Positions 18,003-27,555 are shown, counted from the stretch's first letter. The stretch: 64,000 bases of DNA from Bryobacterales bacterium (GCA_003166865.1 PMUP01000041.1:19503-83502); one strand, 5' to 3'. The notes: generated by a model not told the origin, from the sequence alone. Made by a program: numbers and translations.

Positions 18003-19970
18003 CTACTTGAATCCAATTTCGCTCAAAATGATTCCGAGCTGGCGGCTGTCTCCTGGAGCGGAAAAGATCTTGTCGACTGTAATGGTGAGCGTGACGCTGT
18101 CGCCATCGGGTTTCAGGGGCGGGCTGGACAGTACATACGTGCCAGGAGCGGAGTAGGTTTGGGAAGCGATGGGGTGGTCATTAAGCGCGACGGAGACTTG
18201 GCGGGCGGGCGAGCCGTCGGGGATGTAGAAGCGGAGGGTGACGGGTGTGGGTTGGTCGGGCGGCTTCAAGAGGATGGTCGCGGTTTGGCTCATCCAGCGC
18301 CATTGGCCGTTCTCAAGCTGATAGACGCCGCTGACGATTTGCTGGCCGGCCTCGGGCGCATTCATGGGTAGATCGGTGAGGGTGGGTTTGCGCTCGATCA
18401 TCAGCTCGGCGCTGAGCCGGTCCATGGGTGCGAGGGCGGGTGCGAGCGAGATATCGAAGGGGCGCAGGCCGAGCATGGTGGTGGAATAAGCCGCGCGTCC
18501 CTGAAGCGCGACCAGGCGCAGGGGGATGGCGGACGTGATGGTGCGTTCGGCGATGGGTGCGAGCACGCCTCCTCCGGTGGTGAAGGCGATGGGATAGCCC
18601 AGCTTGCTGGAGACAACGATTTCGCCGGGATGGATGGCCTGGCCTTGATGCAGCGGAAGGCCGCCTTCTGATTCCAGGTAGTAGCGCAGGCCCCACTCGC
18701 CATTGATCCAAACACGTTTTGAGTGCGCGTCGCTTTGAAGGGCGCGCGCAAACTGACGGTAGCCATTCCAGTGCTGGTAGTTGACCACGGCGAGTGTGAG
18801 GCTGAGAGCCAACCCGCAGGCGAGGCTGACTTGGAGCAGGCGCGGCCGGGCGCGCTGGGTGGCGAGAATAGCGATGGGCAGCGCGATGGGGAGCAGGTAG
18901 CGCGCGGAACCGGCGAAGAAGATGGCGAGCGCGCCGGCGAAGAAAATGAGGACCCACTGCGCGAGAAAGTCCCGCCAGCGCTGGGCGCAGCGGATGAGAA
19001 TGCCGACTCCGACGGCGATGGATCCCCAGAAGAGCGGGTTGAGATCGTAGAAAGCGGCGCCAATGGCGAAGGGGATGGTGAGAAGCGCAAAGGGTGCGGC
19101 GCGCTCCATGAGCCCATGCGAGGGACTGCTCGCGCCGCGCTCCGTTTTGCGCGCGTTCAAGAGGAGAGAAGGTATCGAAAGAGCCGGGAAGACGAGCCAA
19201 GCCAGATGACCGGTGAGCGCGACCGCGCTCTTCAGTTTTTGCGCGAGGGCTTGGAAACCGTAGGTGGTCATGTAATTCGCAAGGACGCCGGCGGGGAACG
19301 CACCGGTGGAGAGGCGTTCGAAGATTTGCCAAGCGAGCAGGATTGCCAAAGGCGTGAAGGCGGCGGCGAGGGCGGGGCGCCATTTGCGGCCCCATTGCAG
19401 GCAATAGACGAAGAGGATCGGGACCAGCAGGATGGACTGATAGGCCGTGAGCGCGGTCAATGCCATGGCAAGCGAAGAGGCCAGGAGCAGGGGCGCGGAG
19501 CCGCGATCGACCGCCGTGACGTAGAGAGCCGTTGCAAGAAGCCAGAGCGCGACGAAGGGGACATCCGACTCGAGCGACGTGCCATTAATGACAAACGCGG
19601 GCGTCGCAAGAAATAGCATCGTGGCGAGCAATGGGTGTAGGCTAAACCGGCGCGCGAGCGTCAGCGCGCTGAATGCGGCGATCAGAGAAAAGAGAATGTA
19701 GGCGGCGTGGAAGGGAATTTCCGAGACGTCTTTGCTTAGGGCGAGCAACAGCGCGAGAAACCAGGCGTCGAGCGGCGGATGGGACTGGCCGCGCATATCG
19801 ATGTCACGGCCCATGAACACGTACTCGGTGTGTTTGGGATGGAGCGGATCGATTTGCGCGTGCTCGGCCTCGGTGAGATAGAGGATGTCGTCGCCCTGAA
19901 TGGCCTGGTTGAGGAAGGGCAGGCGCAGGGCGAAGACGACGAGCGCGACGATGATGAGCTGGCGGCGCAC
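18003..19970 (-). CDS. GT-C type membrane glycosyltransferase (PMT/ArnT-like)
   Basis: The 655-residue protein has about ten membrane spans in its first 390 residues and a long soluble C-terminal part. The first extracytoplasmic loop carries an acidic pair in NQAIQGDDILYLTEAEHA, as in GT-C enzymes of the ArnT/PMT group that use lipid-linked sugars. Other signs are RGQSHPPLDAWFLALLLAL and GTSLESDVPFVALWLLA. The soluble end (residues about 540-655) is beta-rich, with LRFYIPDGSPARQVSVALNDHPI, resembling a carbohydrate-binding sandwich. It would transfer a sugar at the periplasmic face. It shares its strand with the 52-residue protein downstream and the alcohol dehydrogenase upstream. Confidence 0.85.
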   Translation of the reverse strand: MRRQLIIVALVVFALRLPFLNQAIQGDDILYLTEAEHAQIDPLHPKHTEYVFMGRDIDMRGQSHPPLDAWFLALLLALSKDVSEIPFHAAYILFSLIAAFSALTLARRFSLHPLLATMLFLATPAFVINGTSLESDVPFVALWLLATALYVTAVDRGSAPLLLASSLAMALTALTAYQSILLVPILFVYCLQWGRKWRPALAAAFTPLAILLAWQIFERLSTGAFPAGVLANYMTTYGFQALAQKLKSAVALTGHLAWLVFPALSIPSLLLNARKTERGASSPSHGLMERAAPFALLTIPFAIGAAFYDLNPLFWGSIAVGVGILIRCAQRWRDFLAQWVLIFFAGALAIFFAGSARYLLPIALPIAILATQRARPRLLQVSLACGLALSLTLAVVNYQHWNGYRQFARALQSDAHSKRVWINGEWGLRYYLESEGGLPLHQGQAIHPGEIVVSSKLGYPIAFTTGGGVLAPIAERTITSAIPLRLVALQGRAAYSTTMLGLRPFDISLAPALAPMDRLSAELMIERKPTLTDLPMNAPEAGQQIVSGVYQLENGQWRWMSQTATILLKPPDQPTPVTLRFYIPDGSPARQVSVALNDHPIASQTYSAPGTYVLSSPPLKPDGDSVTLTITVDKIFSAPGDSRQLGIILSEIGFK

Positions 19971-19977
19971 TGGTTGG

Positions 19978-20997
19978 CTAGGTGCCGATGTTAAGCACGA
20001 CGCGGAAGCGCGCTTTGCCGCTCAGCATGTGGTCGTAGGCTTCGGCCACGCGATCGAGCGGGAAGGCTTCGTTCATGGAGCGAACGCCTGAGAGCACGCT
20101 GAAGTTGAGCGTGTCTTGGGAATCGATGGAGGTGCCGGAGTACCAGCCGCTGACGGATTGATTCAAGAAGATCATTTGCAGCGTATTCACTTCGAGTGAG
20201 GGAACCGCGCCGATGACCATGAGCTTGCCGCGGACGCCGAGGCCGCCCAGAACAGCCTTCATGGCGTCGCTGCTGGTGACGGTGGCGAGGATGAGCTTCG
20301 CGCCGCCCAGCTTTTGTAGTTCGGCCGATGGGTCTTGCGTTTTATTGTCGATGTAATAGTGCGCGCCGAGTTGCCGGGCGAGCGGCTCTTCGTCCTTGCC
20401 ACGCGCGATGGCGACTGTTTTGCAGCCCATCTTGGCGGCAAACTGAACGGCGAGATGGCCCAACCCGCCGATGCCGATGACAGCGACCAGGTCGCCAGGC
20501 CGAGCGCCACTATTGCGAAGACAGTTGAAGGTGGTGACGCCGGCGCACATGAGCGGCGCCGCATCGGTGGACGAGAGATCATCGGGCACTAAAGCCAGCG
20601 CGCTGATGGGCGCGAGCGTGTAGTCGGCGTAGCCGCCGTCGCGAGTGATGCCGGTAACATCGGTGGAGGTCTGGCAAGCGAAGAAGTCGCCGCGGCGGCA
20701 ATTATTGCAGTAGCCGCAGAATCCGCCGTTCCAACCCACGCCGACTCGTTGTCCGGGCTTCCAGCGGGGGACGCTGGGACCAACCGCATCGATCAATCCG
20801 ATGACCTCGTGTCCGGGAACACGCGGATATTGGATGCCGGGAAACAAGCCGTCCTTGGTCACCGTATCGCTATGGCAGACGCCACAAGCTTGCACCTTGA
20901 TTCGCACGTAGCCCGGGCCGGGATCGGGGATGTCGCGCTCGACAATTTCCAGGGGACCGCCGGGGCGTGGGACTTGCACTGCTCGCATTTTTGGCAT
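19978..20997 (-). CDS. Zinc-dependent alcohol dehydrogenase (AdhP-like)
   Basis: The 339-residue protein is a medium-chain dehydrogenase. The catalytic zinc site shows CGVCHSDT and GHEVIG; the structural zinc site is the four-cysteine lobe in GFCGYCNNCRRGDFFAC. The NAD(P) fold is marked by VIGIGGLGHLAVQFAAKMGC, and SSDAMKAVLGGLGVRGKLMVIG follows. Sequence resembles propanol-preferring or cinnamyl alcohol dehydrogenases. I chose ATG at 20997, with GGAG 8 bases upstream, over an earlier in-frame start. The gene diverges from a thioredoxin-like gene. Confidence 0.94.
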   Translation of the reverse strand: MPKMRAVQVPRPGGPLEIVERDIPDPGPGYVRIKVQACGVCHSDTVTKDGLFPGIQYPRVPGHEVIGLIDAVGPSVPRWKPGQRVGVGWNGGFCGYCNNCRRGDFFACQTSTDVTGITRDGGYADYTLAPISALALVPDDLSSTDAAPLMCAGVTTFNCLRNSGARPGDLVAVIGIGGLGHLAVQFAAKMGCKTVAIARGKDEEPLARQLGAHYYIDNKTQDPSAELQKLGGAKLILATVTSSDAMKAVLGGLGVRGKLMVIGAVPSLEVNTLQMIFLNQSVSGWYSGTSIDSQDTLNFSVLSGVRSMNEAFPLDRVAEAYDHMLSGKARFRVVLNIGT

Positions 20998-21071
20998 GAG
21001 TTTTTCTCCACTCATGATCTTGGCACGGGTCGCCGTTGAATTGTCGTACCCTAGTGGAAGGGACGAAGAAG

Positions 21072-21710
21072 ATGCCAACAGCAACCACCGTCATTACTCC
21101 CGCGCGATTCGAGCAGGGGCTGACGTACGCCAATTTCCTGGCCCAAGCGGCCGTGAACGTCGACAAATTTGAGCACAACTACCAGAGTGCGCCGCTGACG
21201 CCGGAGGACCTGGCATTCTTTCAGAAAGCCGCTTCGCTGCCGCAGGGGCCCGCCAAGATCGTAGCCATCGCGGAGGCCTGGTGCGGCGACGTATATCGCG
21301 AGCTGCCGACGGTAGCGCACATCGCGGATGCGACGGGCATGGCGCTGCGCGTGTTTTTGCGCGACGAGAATCCGGACATCATGGACGAGTTTCTGAGCAA
21401 CGACGGAAAGTCGCGGGCGATACCGGTGTTTGTGTTCTACACGGCCGATATGCAGTACATCACGCACTTCACCGAGCGCTCGGCGAGCGCGCATCGCGAA
21501 CTGGCCGAGGTCCTGGATCAAGTGAAAGCGAAGTTGGGTCTTCCGAAAGAAGCGACGTTCGCGACCGCTCCCGAAGACCGCAAACAGGAGCTGCTGCGTG
21601 AGGTGATCGCGAGGATTCAGCCACGCTCCGACGATTGGCGCAAGGAAGCGATCAAAGAGATGCGCTTGTTGATGTCGACGGCCTTGCGCTTGCCCGATCG
21701 CGCGTCGTAG
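21072..21710 (+). CDS. Thioredoxin-like family protein with a single cysteine
   Basis: The 212-residue protein has a thioredoxin-like core (KIVAIAEAWCGDVYRELPTVAHIAD, then AIPVFVFYTADMQYITHF with the cis-proline). The usual CxxC is reduced to WCGDVYREL, and this cysteine is the only one in the protein, so it cannot make the normal intramolecular disulfide. The C-terminal 50 residues are helical (DWRKEAIKEMRLLMSTAL). Related proteins are annotated as thioredoxin family with unknown role. The ATG at 21072 is behind a GAAGG-like site. A glutaredoxin-like gene follows 44 bases later. Confidence 0.85.
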   Translation: MPTATTVITPARFEQGLTYANFLAQAAVNVDKFEHNYQSAPLTPEDLAFFQKAASLPQGPAKIVAIAEAWCGDVYRELPTVAHIADATGMALRVFLRDENPDIMDEFLSNDGKSRAIPVFVFYTADMQYITHFTERSASAHRELAEVLDQVKAKLGLPKEATFATAPEDRKQELLREVIARIQPRSDDWRKEAIKEMRLLMSTALRLPDRAS

Positions 21711-21754
21711 GGCGCGGCCTGGGAGCGAGGCGCGTCCATTCAAACTTCCCATCC

Positions 21755-21976
21755 ATGCAAACTCCGGTTGTCTACACGATTCGCGGCTGCGATGCCTGCG
21801 TGAAGCTTCTCAAAAAGTGGGAGGCCGAGGGCGTTCAGTACGAAGAGCGCCGGGTTGAGTTGAGCCAGGTGGTGTTGGATGAGGCGCGCAAGCACGGGGA
21901 CATGGTGCCGATCGTCTTGTGGCCGGATGGGCGGGTGGAGCAGGGGTTCGAGGGCAGTCTGGGGTGTTTTATTTAG
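21755..21976 (+). CDS. Glutaredoxin-like protein of 73 residues
   Basis: This short protein has the glutaredoxin beginning VVYTIRGCDACVKLLKKWEAEGVQYEERRVEL, where CDAC is the active CxxC. It continues with MVPIVLWPDGRVEQGFEG, which provides the cis-proline strand. The length is at the small end for glutaredoxins. It would act in cytosolic thiol-disulfide exchange. No clear ribosome site precedes the ATG at 21755; the alignment with the first beta strand decides the start. It ends 6 bases from the oppositely oriented gcvPB. Confidence 0.85.
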   Translation: MQTPVVYTIRGCDACVKLLKKWEAEGVQYEERRVELSQVVLDEARKHGDMVPIVLWPDGRVEQGFEGSLGCFI

Positions 21977-21982
21977 GCGGTG

Positions 21983-23476
21983 TCACTTAGGTGCAGCCCA
22001 GCGCAGGATCGGCTTGCGGGCGGCGGTGACTTCGTCCACCCGGCTGGTGCGGGTGTCGTGCGGAGCGGTTAAGACCAGGTCGGGAGTTTCCTCGATTTCC
22101 TTGGCGATGGAGACGAGCGCGTCGACGAACAGATCGAGCTCGGCTTTGCCTTCCGTCTCGGTGGGTTCGATCATCATCGCGCCGGGGACGATGAGCGGGA
22201 AGCTCACGGTGTAGGGATGGAATCCATAATCGATCAGGCGCTTGGCGATGTCGCCGGTGCGGACGCCGCGCTGGGCTTGGCGCGCGTCGCTGAAGACGCA
22301 TTCGTGCAGGATCGGCGCCTGGTGCGGAAGCTGGTAGTAAGGCTCCAATAGAACGCGCAGATAGTTGGCGTTGAGAACGGCGTCGAGCGTGGCATTGCGC
22401 AGGCCGTCGCCGCCGTGAGCCATGATGTAAGCCAGCGCGCGAATGTGCATTCCGATGTTGCCGTAGAAGGCGCGGACACGGCCGACGGATTGCGGCAGAT
22501 CGTAGTTCCAGGTCCAGCGGCCGTTGGCGCCGTCATTTGCACGAGCAAGGCGAGGCTTCGGCAGGAACGGGGCGAGATGCTGCTTCACCGCCACCGGCCC
22601 GGAGCCGGGGCCGCCTCCTCCGTGGGGCGTCGAAAACGTTTTATGCAGGTTGAGATGCATGACGTCGGCGCCGAAGTCGCCCGGGCGCGCGACGCCGACC
22701 AGCGCGTTCATGTTGGCGCCGTCCATGTAGAGCTGCGCGCCTTTCGCGTGCAGGATTCCAGCGATGCGGGTGACGTTCTGTTCAAAGACGCCGAGCGTGT
22801 TGGGATTGGTGAGCATCAATGCCGCGACGTCCTGGTCGACGGCGCGGGCGAGCTCGTCGACGTCCACCATTCCGAGGTTGTTGGACTTGATGTTCTCGAC
22901 CGCGTAGCCTGCCATGGCGGCGGTGGCAGGGTTGGTGCCGTGCGCCGAATCCGGGATGAGCAGCTTCTTGCGGGGATGGCCTTGCGACTCGAGCAGCGCG
23001 CGGACCATTAGAATGCCGGTAAATTCGCCGTGGGCGCCGGCGGCGGGCTGCAGCGTGACCGCGTCCATGCCCGTGATTTCGGCGAGCATCTGTTCGAGCA
23101 CCGCCATCACTTCGAGGATTCCTTGCGCGAGTGATTCCGGTTGATAGGGATGCGCCCAGGCGAGTCCCTCGGTGCGCGCGACCTGCTCGTTGACGCGCGG
23201 GTTGTACTTCATGGTGCAAGAACCAAGCGGATACAAGCCGAGATCAATGGCGTAATTCTGGGTGGAGAGGCGGGTGAAATGACGGATGGCTTCGACCTCG
23301 CTGACTTCGGGGAAGTCCGCAATTTCGGCGCGCGTGTTTTCGGCGCCGAGCACGGACGCGGGATCGACGGGCGGGACATCGAGCGGCGGCAATTGGTAGC
23401 CGCGTTTTCCGGGCGAGCTGCGCTCAAACAACAGGGCCTCGTTTTGATTTATGTGCGGACGGACTTTCTTGATCAT
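21983..23476 (-). CDS. gcvPB: Glycine dehydrogenase (decarboxylating) subunit 2, GcvPB
   Basis: This is the C-terminal half of the P protein of the glycine cleavage system, which removes CO2 from glycine using pyridoxal phosphate. The 497-residue product shows YPLGSCTMKYNPR, the PLP region MHLNLHKTFSTPHGGGGPGSGPV with the cofactor lysine in LHKTF, and LMTNPNTLG. The ATG at 23476 overlaps the stop of gcvPA as ATGA, so the two subunits are co-translated. Length and split architecture match the two-subunit P protein of Bacillus and many Acidobacteriota. It is the last gene of the STAS-gcvT-gcvH-gcvPA-gcvPB run. Confidence 0.96.
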   Translation of the reverse strand: MIKKVRPHINQNEALLFERSSPGKRGYQLPPLDVPPVDPASVLGAENTRAEIADFPEVSEVEAIRHFTRLSTQNYAIDLGLYPLGSCTMKYNPRVNEQVARTEGLAWAHPYQPESLAQGILEVMAVLEQMLAEITGMDAVTLQPAAGAHGEFTGILMVRALLESQGHPRKKLLIPDSAHGTNPATAAMAGYAVENIKSNNLGMVDVDELARAVDQDVAALMLTNPNTLGVFEQNVTRIAGILHAKGAQLYMDGANMNALVGVARPGDFGADVMHLNLHKTFSTPHGGGGPGSGPVAVKQHLAPFLPKPRLARANDGANGRWTWNYDLPQSVGRVRAFYGNIGMHIRALAYIMAHGGDGLRNATLDAVLNANYLRVLLEPYYQLPHQAPILHECVFSDARQAQRGVRTGDIAKRLIDYGFHPYTVSFPLIVPGAMMIEPTETEGKAELDLFVDALVSIAKEIEETPDLVLTAPHDTRTSRVDEVTAARKPILRWAAPK

Positions 23477-24801
23477 CAGGTGAAAGCCTCCGCGACGATG
23501 TCCATGTCTTCGCGCCGCGACATCTCGGTGGCGCACAAAAGCATCGCGTGATCCAGTTCCGGATAAAACCTTCCGAGCGCCAGGCCGCCGATGATTTTGC
23601 GTTCGAGCAAGGCTCGGTTGATCGCGTCGGGCGCGCGTGAACTGGTGGATACGACGAACTCGTTGAAGAACGGTCCCGTGAATCGCAGCGGCAGTTTTCC
23701 GGCTAGATAGTGGGCCTTTGCCAAGTTCTGCGACGCCAGCTCGCGCAGGCCTTGTTTGCCGTAGACAGTCATAAAAACCGTGGCCATGAGAGCGATCAGC
23801 GCTTGATTGGTGCAGATGTTGGAGGTGGCCTTTTCGCGGCGGATGTGTTGCTCGCGTGCGGCGAGCGTGAGGCAAAAGGCGCGATTACCACGGGTGTCCT
23901 TGGTCTCGCCAACGATGCGGCCGGGCATCTGGCGCATGAACTTTTCCTTGGTGGCGATGATGCCGGCGAACGGGCCGCCATAGCTGGGCGAGATCGCGAA
24001 CGATTGCAGTTCGCCAGCGACGATGTCGGCATCGCGCGGAGGCTCCAGCACCCCAAGTGATACGGCCTCGGCGAAAACAAAAATCAGTAACGCGCCGTGG
24101 CGGTGCGCGATTTCGGCCGCGCGGCGCACATCTTCAACGATGCCGAAGAAATTGGGCGATTGAATGATGACGGCGGCGGTCTGGGCGTCGATCTTTTGTT
24201 CGATCTGGCCGAGATCGAGCGCGCCAGTTTCGCGCAGGTAATCCAATTCGTCCACCGGCATGCCTTGATTCCGGGCGTAGGTGGCGAGCACTTCGCGATA
24301 TTCGGGATGCACGGTGCGGGATGTGAGGATGCGATCGCGGCCGGTCAATCGCACGGCCATCATGGCCGCTTCCGGCACGGCGGTGGACCCGTCGTACATG
24401 GAGGCGTTGGCCACATCCATGCCGGTAAGCTGGCAGATCATGGTTTGGAATTCGAAGATGGTGGTGAGCGTGCCTTGCGAGATCTCGGCTTGGTAGGGCG
24501 TGTAGGAAGTCAGGAATTCGGAGCGAGAGACCACCGTATCCACCAGCACTGGCCGGTAATGCTGGTAGACACCCGCGCCGAGGAAGGAAGCGTAGCCATG
24601 ACTGCCTGGGGGCGCGCACGCTTCGCCGCGCGCGCGAAAGTAATCCACGATTTCGTATTCCGATTTTCCCGGTGGAATGTTGAGAGGCCGATTGAGCCGG
24701 ACCTCCGCGGGAAGATGGGCGAACAGGCTTTCGAGAGATTCAACGCCCAAGGCCGACAGCATCTCGCGGCGCTCGATATCGGATTTCGGCAGATAACGCA
24801 A
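23476..24801 (-). CDS. gcvPA: Glycine dehydrogenase (decarboxylating) subunit 1, GcvPA
   Basis: The 441-residue protein is the N-terminal half of the P protein. It has the family start [31 protein letters not shown], then [57 protein letters not shown] and [23 protein letters not shown]. It acts as a heterotetramer with GcvPB. The start lies 20 bases after gcvH, and the stop overlaps gcvPB. Nothing unusual. Confidence 0.96.
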   Translation of the reverse strand: MRYLPKSDIERREMLSALGVESLESLFAHLPAEVRLNRPLNIPPGKSEYEIVDYFRARGEACAPPGSHGYASFLGAGVYQHYRPVLVDTVVSRSEFLTSYTPYQAEISQGTLTTIFEFQTMICQLTGMDVANASMYDGSTAVPEAAMMAVRLTGRDRILTSRTVHPEYREVLATYARNQGMPVDELDYLRETGALDLGQIEQKIDAQTAAVIIQSPNFFGIVEDVRRAAEIAHRHGALLIFVFAEAVSLGVLEPPRDADIVAGELQSFAISPSYGGPFAGIIATKEKFMRQMPGRIVGETKDTRGNRAFCLTLAAREQHIRREKATSNICTNQALIALMATVFMTVYGKQGLRELASQNLAKAHYLAGKLPLRFTGPFFNEFVVSTSSRAPDAINRALLERKIIGGLALGRFYPELDHAMLLCATEMSRREDMDIVAEAFT

Positions 24802-24821
24802 GAGCGCAGCGGCCGGGAACG

Positions 24822-25214
24822 CTAGTGCCCGGTTTCCTCCTCCGCTACGTATTTTTGATAGTCCTCCGCGGAGAGCAGGCCCGAGATTTCGCCGGGAGCC
24901 GACAGGCGGATTTTGACCAGCCAGCCGTCGCCGTGCGGGCTTTCATTCAGCTTCTCCGGCGCGGTAGAAAGCGCGTCATTGATTTCGATGACCTCGCCGG
25001 ACACTGGCGCGTAAATGTCCGATACGGCCTTCACGGATTCGACCGACCCCATAACTTTGCCCTTTTCAAGGGCGGCTCCAACGCGGGGAAGATCGACATA
25101 CACAATGTCGCCGAGCTCTTTCTGAGCGTAATCGGTGATTCCAACCACGCCGGCGCCGTCTGAAAGGCGCACCCATTCGTGTTGCTTGGTGTAGTGCAGC
25201 TCTTCTGGATACAT
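24822..25214 (-). CDS. gcvH: Glycine cleavage system H protein
   Basis: The 130-residue H protein shuttles the aminomethyl group between P, T and L proteins on a lipoyl arm. The lipoylated lysine is in [20 protein letters not shown], and the N-terminus has the usual [17 protein letters not shown] directly after the ATG at 25214 is the normal family start; longer in-frame readings upstream overlap gcvT and look non-coding. It begins 2 bases after the gcvT stop, so the two are tightly coupled. Confidence 0.96.
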   Translation of the reverse strand: MYPEELHYTKQHEWVRLSDGAGVVGITDYAQKELGDIVYVDLPRVGAALEKGKVMGSVESVKAVSDIYAPVSGEVIEINDALSTAPEKLNESPHGDGWLVKIRLSAPGEISGLLSAEDYQKYVAEEETGH

Positions 25215-25216
25215 TT

Positions 25217-26323
25217 TTATTTGATCCGTTTGTAGAATTGCGCCGGAATCGTGACGGCTTCCACGGGTTGATTGCGGATGACAATTTGGATCCGCTGGTT
25301 CGGCTTCGAGCGTCCAGCCGGAAGATAGCACATTCCGATGTTCTTGTTCAGCGTGGGCGATGGCCCGCCGCTGGTGACCCAGCCCGCGGGCGATCCCTCC
25401 AGGAGGACTTCGTAATCGTCGCGGCCGATGCCGCGGCCGGTCATCTCAAAGCCGATGAGCCTGCGCGTAACGCCTTGCTCTTTTTGGCGAGCCAGCGCAG
25501 CGCAGCCGATGAAGTCGCCTTTGTCCAGCTTCACGATCCATGCGAGTCCGGCTTCAAAGGGCGTGATGGTGGCGTGGATCTCGTGGCCATAGAGCGCCAT
25601 GCCTGCTTCCAGACGCAGCGTGTTGCGCGCGCCCAGGCCGCAAGGCTTGATGCCGAATTCCTGACCGGCGTCGAGAATCTGGTTCCAGACGCGCTCGGAT
25701 TGCTCGGGCGCGAAGTAGATCTCGAAGCCATCCTCGCCGGTGTATCCGGTGCGAGCGATGCGTGCGGGAGTTCCCGCGACCACGCCATCAATGAAGTGAT
25801 AGTAGCCGATGGCCGCGAGATGGGCGGTGGTCAGCTTTTGGAGCGTCTCGAGCGCGCGTGGGCCTTGGATCGCGAGCTGAGTGTAACGGTCGCTTGCGAA
25901 GTCCACCTTAGCTTGGAATCGGTTGGCGGCGGCGATGTGCTGATAGTCCTTATCCTGGTTGGACGCGTTGACACACAGGAAATAGTGATCGCTGGCGATT
26001 TTGTGCACCAGAATATCGTCCACGAATCCGCCGTGCGCGTAGAGCAGGCCCGCATACTGGACTTGCCCGATCTCAAGTTTGGCGGCCGCGTTGGTGGTGA
26101 CGTAATCCGTGAGCGCTCCGGCATCCGGACCATGGATTTCGATCTCGCCCATGTGGCTCACGTCAAAAACGCCGACGTTGGCGCGGACGGCGCGGTGCTC
26201 TTCCAGGATGCCGGAATACTGGAGCGGCATGTCCCAGCCGCCGAAATCGACCATCTTGGCGCCCATTCGGCGGTGCGCGGAGTGAAGCGCGGTGGTCTTA
26301 GGGCGTGCGGTCGGCTGGGTCAT
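25217..26323 (-). CDS. gcvT: Aminomethyltransferase (glycine cleavage T protein)
   Basis: The 368-residue T protein transfers the methylene carbon of glycine to tetrahydrofolate. It shows MGAKMVDFGGWDMPLQYSG, VGVFDVSHMGEIEI, ARTGYTGEDGFEIYF and the C-terminal barrel GYLTSGGPSPT-like segment (GWVTSGGPSPTLNKNIGM). The ATG at 26323 lies inside the last 26 bases of the STAS gene and has no good ribosome site, so it probably depends on coupling to that gene. A TTG four codons earlier is less likely. No glycine riboswitch is visible before it. Confidence 0.95.
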   Translation of the reverse strand: MTQPTARPKTTALHSAHRRMGAKMVDFGGWDMPLQYSGILEEHRAVRANVGVFDVSHMGEIEIHGPDAGALTDYVTTNAAAKLEIGQVQYAGLLYAHGGFVDDILVHKIASDHYFLCVNASNQDKDYQHIAAANRFQAKVDFASDRYTQLAIQGPRALETLQKLTTAHLAAIGYYHFIDGVVAGTPARIARTGYTGEDGFEIYFAPEQSERVWNQILDAGQEFGIKPCGLGARNTLRLEAGMALYGHEIHATITPFEAGLAWIVKLDKGDFIGCAALARQKEQGVTRRLIGFEMTGRGIGRDDYEVLLEGSPAGWVTSGGPSPTLNKNIGMCYLPAGRSKPNQRIQIVIRNQPVEAVTIPAQFYKRIK

Positions 26324-26675
26324 CAGTTGAAACAATGAAGCTGCGGACGGCGGAATCTTCGTCGGGAAACACCTCGAACACCTGATAGAGCCTGGTGAGC
26401 TGCATCACGTCCTGTACCTTTGGCGTGAGCTTCATGAATTTCAGCTTGGCGCCCTGGCGCTGAGCGCTGGTGCAGGCGGCGACCAGTTCGCCGAGGCCGC
26501 TGCTATCGATATAGTAGACCTCGGCCATGTTCAATAGGATCTTCTTTCTTCCGGACGAGACGGTGTCGTGGAGCAACTCGCGCAGCTTCTGGGTGGCTTG
26601 GCCGAGGGTGATGGGGCCTTGCAGGTGCAGGACGAAAACGTCGCCCACCTCCCAATCGAAATATTCCAAGGCCAT
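26298..26675 (-). CDS. STAS-domain anti-sigma factor antagonist
   Basis: The 125-residue protein is a single STAS domain like SpoIIAA/RsbV. It has the strand-loop VFVLHLQGPITLGQATQKLRELL and the phosphorylation site IDSSGLGEL, where the Ser before SGLG would be the target of a kinase-type anti-sigma factor. The gene is first in the glycine cleavage run and overlaps the gcvT start. No anti-sigma kinase or sigma factor is nearby. Its link to glycine metabolism is not obvious and may just be shared transcription. Confidence 0.9.
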   Translation of the reverse strand: MALEYFDWEVGDVFVLHLQGPITLGQATQKLRELLHDTVSSGRKKILLNMAEVYYIDSSGLGELVAACTSAQRQGAKLKFMKLTPKVQDVMQLTRLYQVFEVFPDEDSAVRSFIVSTDDPADRTP

Positions 26676-26739
26676 GCAGCGACGGTATCGCGGTTGGGGG
26701 CGGGTGTCAAATGAGGCGCGCGCTAAAATATCGGTGCCG

Positions 26740-27555
26740 ATGGAAAGCGAGAAAGTTCAAAAGCATCGATCGCAAAGGCGTGGCGGCGCCTGGCGGGGCG
26801 CTTTGACTACTCTTGCTAACGGCTGGGGGCTGATACAGGCTGGAAAATGGCGCATATTACTTTACCGGGTCCGCATGAAATGGAACCGAATCGATCTCGG
26901 GTACGTTTCGGTAAAGGATCTTGGATCAACTGAAGACCGTTCCATGTGCCACTCCAGCTCAGGGGGGCCCGAGCTGGATTCTATTCTCAAGACGCTGCCT
27001 ATTTCCACTTCCGATGAGAAGGTCGATCTCGGATGCGGCAAAGCCGGAGCTATATTGACCATGGCCAAGTATGCCTTCGCACGTGTGGACGGCATTGAGA
27101 TTTCGGAGATGTTGATCGAGGTAGCACGGAGGAATCTGAGGGGGATGAACGTCGGCAAGTCGAAGATTTTCCATTCCGACGCAGCCGAGTTTACGGACAT
27201 CGATCGGTACACTTTTTTTTACATGTACAATCCGTTCCCCCGCATTGTGACGAAAAGTGTTTTAGAGAACATGAGGCGGTCGTTAGAGCGGCGGAGAAGG
27301 AGGGTGACGCTGATTTTTAACAATTCCGTAGATCACGATCTAGTATTGGCATCTGGCATTCGAGTCGAAGCTGAGTTCAAGCACCTGGATACGCCATGCC
27401 CGCCTATGTGTACAGCGCGGGGGGATAGATTCACCCTGCAAGACTGTTTCGGACTCAATGGACTAGCTTGTCGAGACGCCACCCATCATCGCTCTTGCGG
27501 AACAGAAAAGAAACTGGCGCGTCCTCCCGGAATTCGCCGTGCTTCACTCCCATGA
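26740..27555 (+). CDS. Class I SAM-dependent methyltransferase, doubtful 3' end
   Basis: The likely start is ATG at 26740. The SAM-binding motif I is EKVDLGCGKAGAILTMAK, followed by the acidic VDGIEIS and the motif IV-like FFYMYNPFP, which resembles methyltransferases for polysaccharide or small-molecule targets. The substrate is unknown. The reading frame runs to 27555, and its last 100 bases lie opposite the end of the lipoprotein gene; that part (RSCGTEKKLARPPGIRRASLP) looks random, so the true C-terminus was probably shorter or is damaged. Base composition here looks more AT-rich than its neighbours. TAAAAT at 26724-26729, 10 bases before the ATG, could be a -10 element of a nearly leaderless message. 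Confidence 0.65.
   Translation: MESEKVQKHRSQRRGGAWRGALTTLANGWGLIQAGKWRILLYRVRMKWNRIDLGYVSVKDLGSTEDRSMCHSSSGGPELDSILKTLPISTSDEKVDLGCGKAGAILTMAKYAFARVDGIEISEMLIEVARRNLRGMNVGKSKIFHSDAAEFTDIDRYTFFYMYNPFPRIVTKSVLENMRRSLERRRRRVTLIFNNSVDHDLVLASGIRVEAEFKHLDTPCPPMCTARGDRFTLQDCFGLNGLACRDATHHRSCGTEKKLARPPGIRRASLP

Noticed and set aside
26200-26740. Glycine riboswitch before gcvT
   Set aside because: The region is coding (STAS gene) and the remaining gap of about 64 bases is too short and shows no aptamer-like helices by eye.
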